A DNA stretch of 64,000 nt. Origin: Nitrobacter sp051535235. GTDB lineage: Bacteria > Pseudomonadota > Alphaproteobacteria > Rhizobiales > Xanthobacteraceae. Of the stretch, positions 45,142 to 54,790 are shown piece after piece. The position numbers and the translations under genes are program-made. The stretch covers positions 1 to 64,000 of the forward strand of contig NZ_JBPPLZ010000011.1 in the NCBI RefSeq assembly GCF_051535235.1, read 5' to 3'. Within the stretch, counting starts at the first letter, position 1; every line of letters starts with the position of its first letter. Under the pieces are notes generated by a model. That model ran no database searches and was not told where the DNA came from. It worked only from the letters and a program-made list of their open reading frames with translations.

Positions 45142-47685
45142 TCATAAATGGCGGAGAACCCCGGCCGGCTTCTGGTTCAGCGCCATCAGCGTGCCGGCCA
45201 GCCCCAGCGCCACGGTGACCACCAGCGCGGCCGCCACCACCATGGCCGCACTGCCCGCCTGCCACTCGAAGCCAAGCGTCATCAGCCGGGTCACGATCAG
45301 CCACGCGGCGACCGAACCGGCGGCGACGCCGAACACCGCGGTAGCCGCGCCGACCATCAGGTACTCCAGGGTGTAGGCACCCAGCAGCCGCAACCGGGTG
45401 GCGCCGAGAGTTTTGAGGATCACGGCATCGTAGACGCGATGGCGATGGCCGGCCGCCAGCGCGCCGCCGAGGACGAGAATCGCCGAAATCAGGGTGACGG
45501 CACTGGCGCCGCGGATCGCCAGCACCAGGTTGGCGACAACGGTTCCGATGGTTTCCAGCGCCTCGCGCACCCGCACGCTCGTCACCATCGGGAAGGCGCC
45601 GGCGACGGCCTTGATGATGGCGGCGTCTTCGACCGCGCCATTATGCGGCTCGGTCAGGGTCGCGATATGGGTGTGCGGCGCGCCGCGAAAAGCGTTCGGC
45701 GAAAACACCAGTACGAAATTGATGCCGAGGCTCTGCCAGTCCACGCTTCGCATGTTGCTGATGGTGGCGGTGACGTCGCGGCCGAGGACATTGACGACCA
45801 CGGTGTCGCCGAGCTTGAGCCCGAGCCCGTCGGCAAGCTTCTTCTCGAATGATACCAGCGGCGGCCCATCATAGTCCGGTCCCCACCATTGGCCTTCCAC
45901 CACCTTCGACCCCTTCGGCACCTCGCCGGTGTAGGTCAGGCCGCGATCGCTCTGCAGCACCCATTCGGCGTCGTGGGACGGTTTAAGCTTGTCGGCGCGG
46001 ACGCCGCGGGCCGCGACGATGCGTCCGCGCAGCATCGGGACATCCTCCACAGTCGCTTGCGGAACCTGCTGCTTGAGAAACGCGGTAAACCGGTCCGATA
46101 CCGACGAGGGAATGTCGATGAAAAAAAACGACGGCGCACGTTCCGGCAATGCGGCCAGGAACTGGCGGCGCAGATTGCCGTCGATCTGGGTGATCGTGAC
46201 CAGCACGGCAAGGCCGAGGCCGAGCGAAAGCACCACCGATGGCGTCAGCGTTCCCGGACGATGGATGTTCGCGACCGCGAGCCGCACCATGGTGATCCGG
46301 GACCGCGGCAGCCGGCGCGCTACCGCCATCAGGGCAAAGGCGATGCCGCGCAACAGCGCGAACACCATCGCCGAAGCTGCCACGAACACCAGCGCCACGC
46401 GCTTGTCGTAGGCAAGGCCGACCGCGATCCCGATCAGGAGCGCGACCATGAGCGCCATCCAGATCAGATAGCGGGTCCGCGGCCAGCGACCTTCGTTGGC
46501 CACCGTGTCCCGAAACAGCGCCGCGACCGGAACGTCATGAACCCGCGCCAGCGGCCACATGCCGAAGGCCAGCGCCGTCAACAGGCCGTACACCGCCGAC
46601 AGCGCCAATGCCTGGGGGTGCAACGCCGGGACCACCGGCAGCGGCAGAAGATGACCGAAGGCCCCGACGATGATGAAGGGCAGCGCCGCGCCGACGGCCA
46701 GACCGGCAAGCGATCCGAGAGCGGCCAGCACCATGACCTGCGTCAGATAGATCGCAAACACATCGCGTCCGGTCGCGCCCAGCGCCTTGAATGCCGCGAT
46801 GACGTCGCGGCGGCGGTCGACGTGGCTCTTGACCGCATTTCCAACGCCGACGCCCCCGACCAGCAAGGCGGCGAGCCCGACCAGAGCCAGATACTGCGTG
46901 AATCGCGAGATGCTCCGTTCGAGCTGCGGCGACGCATTGTTGCGACTGCGGATGTCCCAGCCCGCCTCCGGTAATGCCGCCCGCGCAGCGTCGACCAGCG
47001 TCGACGCGGCTCTTTCGTCCGCACCATCGCCGGCAAGCCGCACCCGATAGATCCAGCGCACCAGACTCCCGGGCTGCAGCAAGGCGGTGGCGCGCAGTCC
47101 ATCGATGCTGGTGAGAAAGCGCGGCCCGAGCCCGACACCGCCGGCCAGCTTGTCGGGCTCGGCATCCACCGCGCTGCGGATTTCAAAGGTGGCGCTCCCG
47201 ACCGTGACGCGATCGCCGACCCTGAGATCAAGCCGCGCCAGCAGCGTCGGATCGACGGCCGCGCCGAACACGCCGTCGCGCTCAGCGAGCAGATCGGCCA
47301 TCGGGAGGTTCGGCACCAACGTCAGCGCGCCGAGCATGGGATAGGCCCGATCGACCGCCTTGAGTTCGACAAGCGCCAGCCTGCCGTCCGGCGCTCGCGC
47401 CATCGCCCGCAGCGTCGCCACCACCGAGACATCTCCTCGGGCGCGCAGGAATGCGATCTCCTGCGGCGTCGCCTCGCGCTGGATCAGCGAAAACGCAACG
47501 TCCCCGCCAAGCAGCGTGCGCCCCTCGCGTGCCAGGCCATCCGACAGGCTCGACGCCACCGAACCGACGCCGGAAATCGCCATGACACCGAGCGCGATGC
47601 AGGCGATGAAAACATAAAAGCCGCGCAGGCCGCTGCGCAATTCGCGCAGCGCCAGACGGAGAGGCAGGAACGGGGCGCGGGACAT
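45142..47685 (-). CDS. ybbP: FtsX-like ABC transporter permease (YbbP type)
   Basis: An 847-residue inner-membrane protein. One N-terminal helix (about residues 22-42) precedes a periplasmic domain, followed by helices in the middle (about 255-470) and three at the C-terminus (about 725-835). This duplicated-FtsX layout is YbbP. With the ATPase encoded next to it and tesA, the arrangement mirrors E. coli tesA-ybbA-ybbP, thought to handle lipids or lipoproteins at the inner membrane; the substrate is unproven. Confidence 0.92.
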   Translation of the reverse strand: MSRAPFLPLRLALRELRSGLRGFYVFIACIALGVMAISGVGSVASSLSDGLAREGRTLLGGDVAFSLIQREATPQEIAFLRARGDVSVVATLRAMARAPDGRLALVELKAVDRAYPMLGALTLVPNLPMADLLAERDGVFGAAVDPTLLARLDLRVGDRVTVGSATFEIRSAVDAEPDKLAGGVGLGPRFLTSIDGLRATALLQPGSLVRWIYRVRLAGDGADERAASTLVDAARAALPEAGWDIRSRNNASPQLERSISRFTQYLALVGLAALLVGGVGVGNAVKSHVDRRRDVIAAFKALGATGRDVFAIYLTQVMVLAALGSLAGLAVGAALPFIIVGAFGHLLPLPVVPALHPQALALSAVYGLLTALAFGMWPLARVHDVPVAALFRDTVANEGRWPRTRYLIWMALMVALLIGIAVGLAYDKRVALVFVAASAMVFALLRGIAFALMAVARRLPRSRITMVRLAVANIHRPGTLTPSVVLSLGLGLAVLVTITQIDGNLRRQFLAALPERAPSFFFIDIPSSVSDRFTAFLKQQVPQATVEDVPMLRGRIVAARGVRADKLKPSHDAEWVLQSDRGLTYTGEVPKGSKVVEGQWWGPDYDGPPLVSFEKKLADGLGLKLGDTVVVNVLGRDVTATISNMRSVDWQSLGINFVLVFSPNAFRGAPHTHIATLTEPHNGAVEDAAIIKAVAGAFPMVTSVRVREALETIGTVVANLVLAIRGASAVTLISAILVLGGALAAGHRHRVYDAVILKTLGATRLRLLGAYTLEYLMVGAATAVFGVAAGSVAAWLIVTRLMTLGFEWQAGSAAMVVAAALVVTVALGLAGTLMALNQKPAGVLRHL

Positions 47686-47774
47686 CTACATCCACTTCGT
47701 CATTCGAGATTGCGAACGACGTTCGCGATCCGGGAATGACGGATGATTTGCGGTCCGGAATAACGAATGATGAG

Positions 47775-48497
47775 TCATTGCGCCGATCCGTCGATGCGGC
47801 CCGAGCGCAACCGCACCACGCGGTCGCAGCGTTGCGCGAGCGCGTTGTCGTGGGTGACGAGCACCAGCGTCATGCCGCGCTCGGCATGTTTGGCGAAAAG
47901 CAGATCGACGATCTGCTGACCTGTCGCCTCGTCAAGATTGCCTGTCGGCTCGTCGGCGACGAGGATAGCAGGATCTGGCGCGAACGCCCGCGCCAGCGCC
48001 ACGCGCTGCTGTTCTCCGCCGGACAACTGCGCCGGATAATGATGCTGCCGTTCACCGAGACCCACCGCCTCCAGTTCGCGTGCCGCGCGCGCCGATGCTT
48101 CGAGGGCGCCCGCAAGTTCGAGCGGCACCGCGACGTTCTCGAGCGCCGTCATGGTCGGGATCAGATGAAACGACTGGAACACGATACCGACGTGGCGACC
48201 GCGAAATCGCGCGAGGGCGTCTTCGTCGAGAGCATTGAATCGGGTGCCGTCGACCACCACCTCTCCGCTGTCAGGACGTTCAAGCCCGGCCATCACCATG
48301 AGCAGCGTGGATTTGCCCGACCCGGAGGGGCCGATCAGACCGACAGCTTCGGCGCGGCCAATGCGGAGATTGATGTCCTTGAGGATGTGGACCCGCGCCG
48401 CGCCGCTGCCGAGCGTGAGATTGACATTGGCGATGGCGATGGCGTCCGGGACTTCAGAATAACCGGCCGGTGACGAGCGTTCGATGAGACTGTCCAT
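47775..48497 (-). CDS. ybbA: ABC transporter ATP-binding protein (YbbA type)
   Basis: A 240-residue ATPase of the LolD/MacB/YbbA family. Walker A is GPSGSGKST, the signature is LSGGEQQRVALARA, Walker B is AILVADEPTGNLD, and the H-loop is LVTHD. The ATG at 48497 (MDSLIERSSP) shares its CATG with the divergent tesA region; the frame is open far upstream (to 48893) only as a tesA shadow. It works with the FtsX-like permease downstream. Confidence 0.94.
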   Translation of the reverse strand: MDSLIERSSPAGYSEVPDAIAIANVNLTLGSGAARVHILKDINLRIGRAEAVGLIGPSGSGKSTLLMVMAGLERPDSGEVVVDGTRFNALDEDALARFRGRHVGIVFQSFHLIPTMTALENVAVPLELAGALEASARAARELEAVGLGERQHHYPAQLSGGEQQRVALARAFAPDPAILVADEPTGNLDEATGQQIVDLLFAKHAERGMTLVLVTHDNALAQRCDRVVRLRSGRIDGSAQ

Positions 48498-49197
48498 GCG
48501 AAAGTCATATGGGACTTCCTTTCCAGCAGTCGAGTGGCTGAAGCGCATGTTTATGTGGCTGGCGTTGAGCGTGGTGCTGACGACATCCGCATTCGCGCAG
48601 GCCCCTGCCGCCGGTCCGATCAAGCTCGTCGTGCTCGGCGACTCCCTAAGCGCCGGCCTCGGGCTTCCGGCCGCCGCCGCATTTCCGGCGCAATTGGAAA
48701 AGGCATTACAGAACAAAGGGCTGAATGTCGCGATCGACAATGCCGGCGTTTCCGGCGACACCGCGTCCGGCGGTCTGGACCGGCTCGACTGGTCGGTGCC
48801 TGCCGCGACCCAGGGCGTGATTCTCGAACTGGGCGCAAACGATGCGCTCCGCGGTCTCGATCCCAAGGCGACGCGCGCGGCGCTAGATGGCATCCTGAAG
48901 CGGCTGAAGGCGCGCGGTGTCGCCGTCCTGTTGTGCGGGATGGTCGCGCCGCCGAATTACGGCGCCGACTATGCTGCGCAATTCAATGCGATCTTTCCCG
49001 ATCTCGCCAAGGCATACGACGTGCCGCTTTATCCGTTTTTCCTCGACGGCGTCGCGGCCAACACCAAGCTCAATCAGGCCGACGGCATGCATCCGACCGC
49101 CGACGGCGTAGCGGTGATCGTGAAGAACATCGTGCCGACGGTTGAGTCCTTTGTCCGCGACATCGCTGAACAGAAAGCAAAAGAGGTGAGAAACTGA
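48484..49197 (+). CDS. tesA: Arylesterase / lysophospholipase L1-like (TesA)
   Basis: An SGNH hydrolase: block I GDSLSAGLG (catalytic serine), block III GANDAL, and block V D-x-x-H in DGMHPTADG. A signal sequence (KRMFMWLALSVVLTTSAFAQA) sends it to the periplasm. Possible ATG starts are 48484, 48496 and 48547; the first two overlap the divergent ybbA start, so 48547 may be correct, though it would drop the positive KR from the signal. It is usually paired with ybbA/ybbP, as here. Confidence 0.9.
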   Translation: MRLSMRKSYGTSFPAVEWLKRMFMWLALSVVLTTSAFAQAPAAGPIKLVVLGDSLSAGLGLPAAAAFPAQLEKALQNKGLNVAIDNAGVSGDTASGGLDRLDWSVPAATQGVILELGANDALRGLDPKATRAALDGILKRLKARGVAVLLCGMVAPPNYGADYAAQFNAIFPDLAKAYDVPLYPFFLDGVAANTKLNQADGMHPTADGVAVIVKNIVPTVESFVRDIAEQKAKEVRN

Positions 49198-49416
49198 CGG
49201 ATGGTCCATCTTCTCGTCACCGGGAGCCAGATGATGACGGACATGGCGAGCGCACCGTCGCGTGGAAATCACCCAGCGGCCGGATGCGGCGTGCTTCGCA
49301 CCGTCACAGAACTGCGATAAAAGCGAATATCGGTGATTCGCCGCTGAATTGGTTTCGATCCTCGATTTTCGCCGCGTGACTTTCGGAATCGGGGTCTCAG
49401 CATCGAGGGTATTGCG

Positions 49417-49953
49417 ATGCCGCGTCTGTTCACCGGGCTGGAGATACCGCCCGACGTCTGCCGCACGCTGTCCGATTTGCGTGGCGGTCTGCCGGGCGCC
49501 CGCTGGATCGATCCCGAAAATTACCATCTCACGCTGCGCTTCATCGGCGATATCGACGGCGCATCCGCCAACGAGATCGCGTCGGTTCTGCTGCGGGTCA
49601 ATCGCAAGCCATTCGAGGTGACGCTGCGCGGGCTGTCCAGTTTCGGCGGCAAGAAACCGCGCGCCGTCGTCGCTTCGGTGGAGCCGAGCGGGCCGCTGGT
49701 CGAATTGCAGGCCGAACTCGAACGGCTGATCCAGCGCTGCGGGCTCGATCCCGAGAGCCGCAAGTTCACGCCTCACGTGACGCTCGCGCGGCTGCGCGAC
49801 GCATCCAACCATGACGTCGCGAACTATCTGTCGGTGCGGGGTTATTTTCCGTCCAAAGTCTTCACCGCCGAGCGTTTCGTGCTGTTCTCCTCGCGCGCCT
49901 CGGTCGGCGGCGGACCCTATGTGGTGGAGGATTCCTACGCGCTCAGCCCGTAA
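49417..49953 (+). CDS. thpR: RNA 2',3'-cyclic phosphodiesterase
   Basis: A 178-residue 2H phosphoesterase (formerly 2'-5' RNA ligase, LigT). The two catalytic HxT motifs are H37-L-T39 (NYHLTLRFIG) and H120-V-T122 (FTPHVTLARL), with F-x-G-L-E in MPRLFTGLEIP. It opens 2',3'-cyclic phosphates on RNA ends, and its physiological role in bacteria is unclear. The family length is normal. Confidence 0.92.
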   Translation: MPRLFTGLEIPPDVCRTLSDLRGGLPGARWIDPENYHLTLRFIGDIDGASANEIASVLLRVNRKPFEVTLRGLSSFGGKKPRAVVASVEPSGPLVELQAELERLIQRCGLDPESRKFTPHVTLARLRDASNHDVANYLSVRGYFPSKVFTAERFVLFSSRASVGGGPYVVEDSYALSP

Positions 49954-50022
49954 CCGTCCGATCTGCAAGTTCAACCAATTCACGACTTGCATTTCGGCTG
50001 ATATGGAGTCGTAAGCTGACCG

Positions 50023-51207
50023 ATGCTTTCGGCCTCGCCCACGCTGTTCCGTGATCACTATCAGGATCTCGTCGCATCGGGCGCGATCGAGGCTGACGAT
50101 GCGCAGGCGCGGGTTGCGGAAGCCCTCGCCGCGCTGGACGAGCGGCTCATGGCCTACAAGCCGGCGGCCAGGTCAGGCTTCCTCGACAAGCTCTTTCATC
50201 CCGACCACGCTCCTCCTCCGAAGGGACTTTATATCTACGGCGACGTCGGGCGCGGCAAGTCCATGCTGATGGACCTGTTCTTCCATGACAGCGCGGTCAC
50301 GCACAAGCGCCGCGTCCATTTTCATGAGTTCATGGCCCATGTTCATGAGCGCATCTTCGCCTTTCGCCAGAGCATCGCGCGCGGCGAAATAGCCGACGCC
50401 GATGTCATTCAACTCACCGCGGCCTCGATCTTCGAGGAAGCGTGGCTTTTGTGCTTCGACGAATTTCACGTCACCGATATTGCCGATGCCATGATCCTCG
50501 GCCGCCTGTTCGCGCGCCTGTTCGAACTCGGCACGGTGGTGGTGGCGACATCCAACGTCCCGCCCGAGAATCTCTATGAGGGCGGCCTCAACCGCGTACT
50601 ATTCCTGCCGTTCATCGAACAGATCGAGGAACGCATGGAGGTGCTGCGCCTCGATGCACGCACCGATTTCCGCATGGAAAAGCTGGCAGGCGTCACGATG
50701 TGGCTGACGCCCGCCGACGCCAAGGCCGAAGCGGCGCTCGACAAGGGTTGGGCGCTGATGACGGGCGGCGCACCGTGCAGGCCTCGCGACATCGCAATCA
50801 AGGGCCATACCTTGCGGGTGCCGTGCTCGTCCCACGGCGTGGCCCGGTTTTCCTTCGCCGACCTCTGTGAGCAGCCGCTTGGCGCCTCCGACTATCTGCG
50901 GCTCGCGCGGGACTATCATACCCTCATTATCGATCGCATTCCGGTCATGAACGACGCCGACCGCAACGCCGCCAAACGGTTCATCGCGCTGATCGACGCG
51001 CTGTATGACAACGGCGTGAAACTGATGGCCTCGAGCGACACCGATCCGCTGTCGCTCTATCGCGCGAGCGAGGGTTTTGAGGCGAACGAATTCAAGCGGA
51101 CTTCCTCGCGCCTGATCGAGATGGGCTCGGAGTCCTACCTGGCCCAGGCCCACGGCCGCAGCGATTCCGCCGCCGGCGGCTCCAGCACCGGACTGGTGGA
51201 GACATGA
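50023..51207 (+). CDS. zapE: Cell division ATPase ZapE (AFG1-like)
   Basis: A 394-residue AAA-type ATPase. Walker A is GDVGRGKS (residues 73-80), Walker B is LLCFDEFHVTD, and TSNVPPENLYEGGLNR is the sensor region. The family (LACE1/AFG1) acts at the cytoplasmic side of the division ring and in respiratory complex quality control in mitochondria. It precedes mdh and the suc genes, as in other alphaproteobacteria. Confidence 0.94.
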   Translation: MLSASPTLFRDHYQDLVASGAIEADDAQARVAEALAALDERLMAYKPAARSGFLDKLFHPDHAPPPKGLYIYGDVGRGKSMLMDLFFHDSAVTHKRRVHFHEFMAHVHERIFAFRQSIARGEIADADVIQLTAASIFEEAWLLCFDEFHVTDIADAMILGRLFARLFELGTVVVATSNVPPENLYEGGLNRVLFLPFIEQIEERMEVLRLDARTDFRMEKLAGVTMWLTPADAKAEAALDKGWALMTGGAPCRPRDIAIKGHTLRVPCSSHGVARFSFADLCEQPLGASDYLRLARDYHTLIIDRIPVMNDADRNAAKRFIALIDALYDNGVKLMASSDTDPLSLYRASEGFEANEFKRTSSRLIEMGSESYLAQAHGRSDSAAGGSSTGLVET

Positions 51208-51358
51208 CATTGATGCCGCCATTTCTGTCATCGGGATCGAACCTTGGGCGAACAGGAATGCACGCTGCACGACTTGAACGGCCGGGACGAAAGGTCTAAC
51301 CACGCTGTTGTCGAGAATTTCCTTATCCCGCCTCTTTGCCATCAAAGGATAAATTCCC

Positions 51359-52327
51359 ATGGCGCGCGACAAGATCGCCCTGATCGGCTCCGGCCAGATC
51401 GGAGGAACGCTCGCTCACCTCATCGGTCTGAAAGAACTCGGCGACGTCGTGATGTTCGATATCGCCGAAGGCATTCCACAAGGAAAATCCCTCGATATCG
51501 CGCAGTCGTCTCCGGTGGAGGGATTCGACGCCAGGCTGACCGGCGCCAATTCCTACGAAGCGCTTGAGGGCGCCAGCGTCTGCGTCGTCACCGCCGGCAT
51601 TCCGCGCAAGCCGGGCATGAGCCGCGACGATCTCCTGGGCATCAATCTCAAGGTGATGGAGCAGGTCGGCGCCGGCATCAGGAAATATGCGCACGACGCC
51701 TTCGTCATCTGCATCACCAATCCGCTCGACGCCATGGTCTGGGCGCTTCAGAAAGCCTCCGGCCTGCCGGCGAAGAAGGTGGTCGGCATGGCGGGCGTGC
51801 TGGATTCATCACGCTTCCGTTATTTCCTCGCCGACGAATTCGACGTGTCGGTGGAAGACGTCACCGCCTTCGTGCTCGGCGGCCACGGCGACAGCATGGT
51901 GCCGCTGGTGAAGTACTCGACCGTGGCCGGCATTCCGCTGCCGGATCTCGTCAAGATGGGCTGGACCTCGCAGGCGCGCATCGACGAGATCGTCGAGCGC
52001 ACCCGCAACGGCGGCGCGGAGATTGTCAACCTGCTGAAGACCGGCTCGGCCTTCTACGCGCCCGCGGCCTCGGCGATCGCGATGGCGGAAAGCTATCTGC
52101 GCGACAAGAAGCGCGTGCTGCCATGCGCCGCCTATCTCAACGGCGAATACGGCGTGAAGGACATGTATGTCGGCGTCCCCGTGGTGATCGGCGCCAAAGG
52201 CGTCGAGCGCGTCGTCGAAATCGAACTTGGCGGCAAGGATCGCGAGGCCTTCGACAAATCGGTCGGCGCGGTTCAGGGGCTTATCGATGCCTGCAAGAAG
52301 ATCGCGCCCGACCTGCTGGACCGCTGA
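51359..52327 (+). CDS. mdh: Malate dehydrogenase (LDH-like type)
   Basis: A 322-residue NAD-dependent enzyme of the TCA cycle interconverting malate and oxaloacetate. The Rossmann motif is ALIGSGQIGGTLAHL; substrate arginine occurs in PRKPGMSRDDL, and the catalytic histidine in GGHGDSMVPLV. It resembles the tetrameric, lactate-dehydrogenase-like group common in alphaproteobacteria. It is the first gene of the mdh-sucCD-sucAB-lpd block and is separated from sucC by a repeat. Confidence 0.96.
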   Translation: MARDKIALIGSGQIGGTLAHLIGLKELGDVVMFDIAEGIPQGKSLDIAQSSPVEGFDARLTGANSYEALEGASVCVVTAGIPRKPGMSRDDLLGINLKVMEQVGAGIRKYAHDAFVICITNPLDAMVWALQKASGLPAKKVVGMAGVLDSSRFRYFLADEFDVSVEDVTAFVLGGHGDSMVPLVKYSTVAGIPLPDLVKMGWTSQARIDEIVERTRNGGAEIVNLLKTGSAFYAPAASAIAMAESYLRDKKRVLPCAAYLNGEYGVKDMYVGVPVVIGAKGVERVVEIELGGKDREAFDKSVGAVQGLIDACKKIAPDLLDR

Positions 52328-52369
52328 TCGGCCGCGAGGCGACTGTCCGCCTGCCCTTCGGCTGGAAGC

Positions 52370-52475
52370 GGGATGGGGAAAAGTGGTGCAGCGGTTTCCG
52401 CCAGCATCCCGCTTTGGAATATTGGTATCGACCAGGTTCATGATTTTGGATCGATTCGACCCAAAATCATCGTGA
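52370..52475. repeat. Palindromic repeat between mdh and sucC
   Basis: The first hairpin pairs AAGCGGGATG (from about 52366) with CATCCCGCTT (about 52406-52415), enclosing GTGGTGCAGCGGTTTCC; a second near-palindrome ATGATTTTGGATCG...ACCCAAAATCAT follows at 52440-52470. It fills most of the 244-base gap, leaving any sucC promoter in the last 90 bases. Confidence 0.65.
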
Positions 52476-52571
52476 TCAAGTGTGTCGCCGGTCGGTCTGT
52501 GACAGACGGACAGGTGAAGTCGAGGAATTTTCACTGCCAATTGTCACTGCCACGCGTCGGAGACCATCGCG

Positions 52572-53771
52572 ATGAACATCCACGAGTACCAGGCCAAGGC
52601 GTTGCTGCGCGAATTCGGCGTGCCGGTCTCGCGCGGGGTTCCGGTGCTGAAGGCATCGGAAGCCGAGGCGGCGGCGAACACGCTGGGCGGCCCGGTCTGG
52701 GTGGTGAAAAGCCAGATCCATGCAGGCGGCCGCGGCAAGGGCAAGTTCAGGGAAGCCTCCGCTGGAGACAAAGGCGGCGTCCGTCTTGCCAAATCTGTCG
52801 CTGAGGTCAGCGAATACGCCGGGCAGATGCTCGGAGCAACGCTGGTCACAGCGCAGACCGGCCCCGCCGGCAAACGGGTCAACCGTCTCTACATCGAGGA
52901 AGGCTCCGACATCGATAAGGAGTTCTACCTCTCGGCGCTGGTCGACCGCGAGACCTCGCGGGTCGCGTTCGTGGTCTCCACCGAGGGCGGCGTGAATATC
53001 GAGGACGTCGCCCATAAAACGCCCGAGAAGATCGTGACCTTCTCGATCGATCCGGCCACCGGCGTCATGGCCCATCACGGCCGCACCACTGCCAAGGCGC
53101 TGGGCCTCACCGGCGACCTCGCCAAGCAGGCGGACAGACTGGTAACGCAGCTTTACGCCGCCTTCATCGCCAAGGACATGGCGCTTCTGGAGATCAACCC
53201 GCTGGTCGTCACCAGGCAAGGTGAACTGCGCGTGCTCGACGCCAAGGTGTCGTTCGACGGCAATGCGATGTTCCGCCATTCCGACGTGCTGGCGCTGCGC
53301 GACGAGACCGAGGAGGATCCCAAGGAAATCGAGGCGTCGCGCTTCGATCTGAGCTATGTCGCGCTCGACGGACAGATCGGCTGCATGGTCAACGGCGCCG
53401 GCCTTGCGATGGCGACCATGGATATCATCAAGCTCTACGGCATGGCGCCTGCGAACTTCCTCGACGTCGGCGGCGGCGCCACCAAGGACAAGGTCGCGGC
53501 CGCCTTCAAGATCATTACCGCCGATCCGAACGTGAAAGGCATCCTGGTCAACATCTTCGGCGGCATCATGAAATGCGACGTCATTGCCGACGGCGTCGTC
53601 GCTGCGGTGAAGCAGGTCGGCCTCAATGTCCCGCTGGTGGTTCGCCTCGAAGGCACCAATGTCGACGCCGGCAAGAAGATCATCCGCGAGTCCGGCCTCA
53701 ACGTGCTGTCCGCCGACGATCTCGACGATGCCGCGCAGAAGATCGTCAAGGCCGTGAAGGGGGTCGGGTAA
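52572..53771 (+). CDS. sucC: Succinyl-CoA synthetase beta subunit (ADP-forming)
   Basis: A 399-residue ATP-grasp subunit. MNIHEYQAKALLREFGVPVSR is the typical start; nucleotide and phosphate contacts lie in VVKSQIHAGGRGKGKF and NINPLVVT-like LLEINPLVVTRQGEL; GGIMKCDVIADGV is the end of the ligase domain. It forms succinate and ATP from succinyl-CoA together with SucD, whose ATG follows the stop directly. Confidence 0.97.
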   Translation: MNIHEYQAKALLREFGVPVSRGVPVLKASEAEAAANTLGGPVWVVKSQIHAGGRGKGKFREASAGDKGGVRLAKSVAEVSEYAGQMLGATLVTAQTGPAGKRVNRLYIEEGSDIDKEFYLSALVDRETSRVAFVVSTEGGVNIEDVAHKTPEKIVTFSIDPATGVMAHHGRTTAKALGLTGDLAKQADRLVTQLYAAFIAKDMALLEINPLVVTRQGELRVLDAKVSFDGNAMFRHSDVLALRDETEEDPKEIEASRFDLSYVALDGQIGCMVNGAGLAMATMDIIKLYGMAPANFLDVGGGATKDKVAAAFKIITADPNVKGILVNIFGGIMKCDVIADGVVAAVKQVGLNVPLVVRLEGTNVDAGKKIIRESGLNVLSADDLDDAAQKIVKAVKGVG

Positions 53772-54656
53772 ATGTCCGTTCTGATCGACAGGAACACAAA
53801 GGTCATCTGCCAGGGCTTCACCGGCAAGAACGGCACGTTTCATTCCGAGGCCGCCATCGCCTACGGCACCAAGATGGTCGGCGGCACCTCGCCGGGCAAA
53901 GGCGGCAGCAAGCACCTCGACCTGCCGGTGTTCGACACCGTCCGCGAAGCGCGCGAGGCGACCGGCGCCGACGCCAGCGTGATCTACGTTCCGCCGCAGG
54001 GCGCGGCGGACGCGATCTGCGAGGCGATCGACGCCGAGACTCCGCTGATCGTCTGCATCACCGAGGGCATTCCGGTGCTGGACATGGTGCGGGTCAAGCG
54101 GTCGCTGTCGGGATCGAAGTCGCGGCTGATCGGGCCGAATTGTCCGGGCGTCGTCACCGCCGGCGAATGCAAGATCGGCATCATGCCGGCCAACATCTTC
54201 AAGCCGGGCCATGTCGGCATCGTCTCCCGCTCGGGCACGCTGACTTATGAGGCGGTATTTCAGACCAGCCAGGAAGGTCTGGGGCAAACAACCGCGGTCG
54301 GCATCGGCGGCGACCCGGTCAAGGGCACCGAATTCATCGACGTGCTGGAGATGTTTCTCGCCGATCCCAAGACCACATCGATCGTGATGATCGGCGAGAT
54401 CGGCGGTTCGGCCGAGGAAGACGCCGCCCAGTTTCTCATCGACGAAGCCAGACGCGGCCGCAGCAAGCCTGTGGTCGGCTTCATCGCCGGCGTCACCGCG
54501 CCGCCCGGCCGCCGCATGGGCCATGCCGGCGCCATCATCTCCGGCGGCAAGGGCGACGCCGCGTCCAAGACCGCCGCCATGGAAGCCGCCGGCATTATCG
54601 TCTCGCCGTCCCCGGCGCGACTCGGAAAGACTCTTGTCGAAAAGTTGAGGTCATGA
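53772..54656 (+). CDS. sucD: Succinyl-CoA synthetase alpha subunit
   Basis: A 294-residue CoA-binding subunit. The phosphohistidine lies in GRRMGHAGAIISGGKG, and the CoA-binding start is TKVICQGFTGKNGTFHSE. It follows sucC with no gap. The sequence after it (54657-54790) is A+T-rich (AAATAAGGTAAAATATTC) and may hold a separate promoter for sucA. Confidence 0.97.
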   Translation: MSVLIDRNTKVICQGFTGKNGTFHSEAAIAYGTKMVGGTSPGKGGSKHLDLPVFDTVREAREATGADASVIYVPPQGAADAICEAIDAETPLIVCITEGIPVLDMVRVKRSLSGSKSRLIGPNCPGVVTAGECKIGIMPANIFKPGHVGIVSRSGTLTYEAVFQTSQEGLGQTTAVGIGGDPVKGTEFIDVLEMFLADPKTTSIVMIGEIGGSAEEDAAQFLIDEARRGRSKPVVGFIAGVTAPPGRRMGHAGAIISGGKGDAASKTAAMEAAGIIVSPSPARLGKTLVEKLRS

Positions 54657-54790
54657 TTCAAACTTTGGTTCTTTTCGGAGCGAAGTTCCACCCTAAATAA
54701 GGTAAAATATTCAAATTCGCGCTGATTCCGCCGCGGAATCGGCGAATGCGCCGTTGCTATGCGCAAGACTGGAAATCGTCAGGACGCGAC

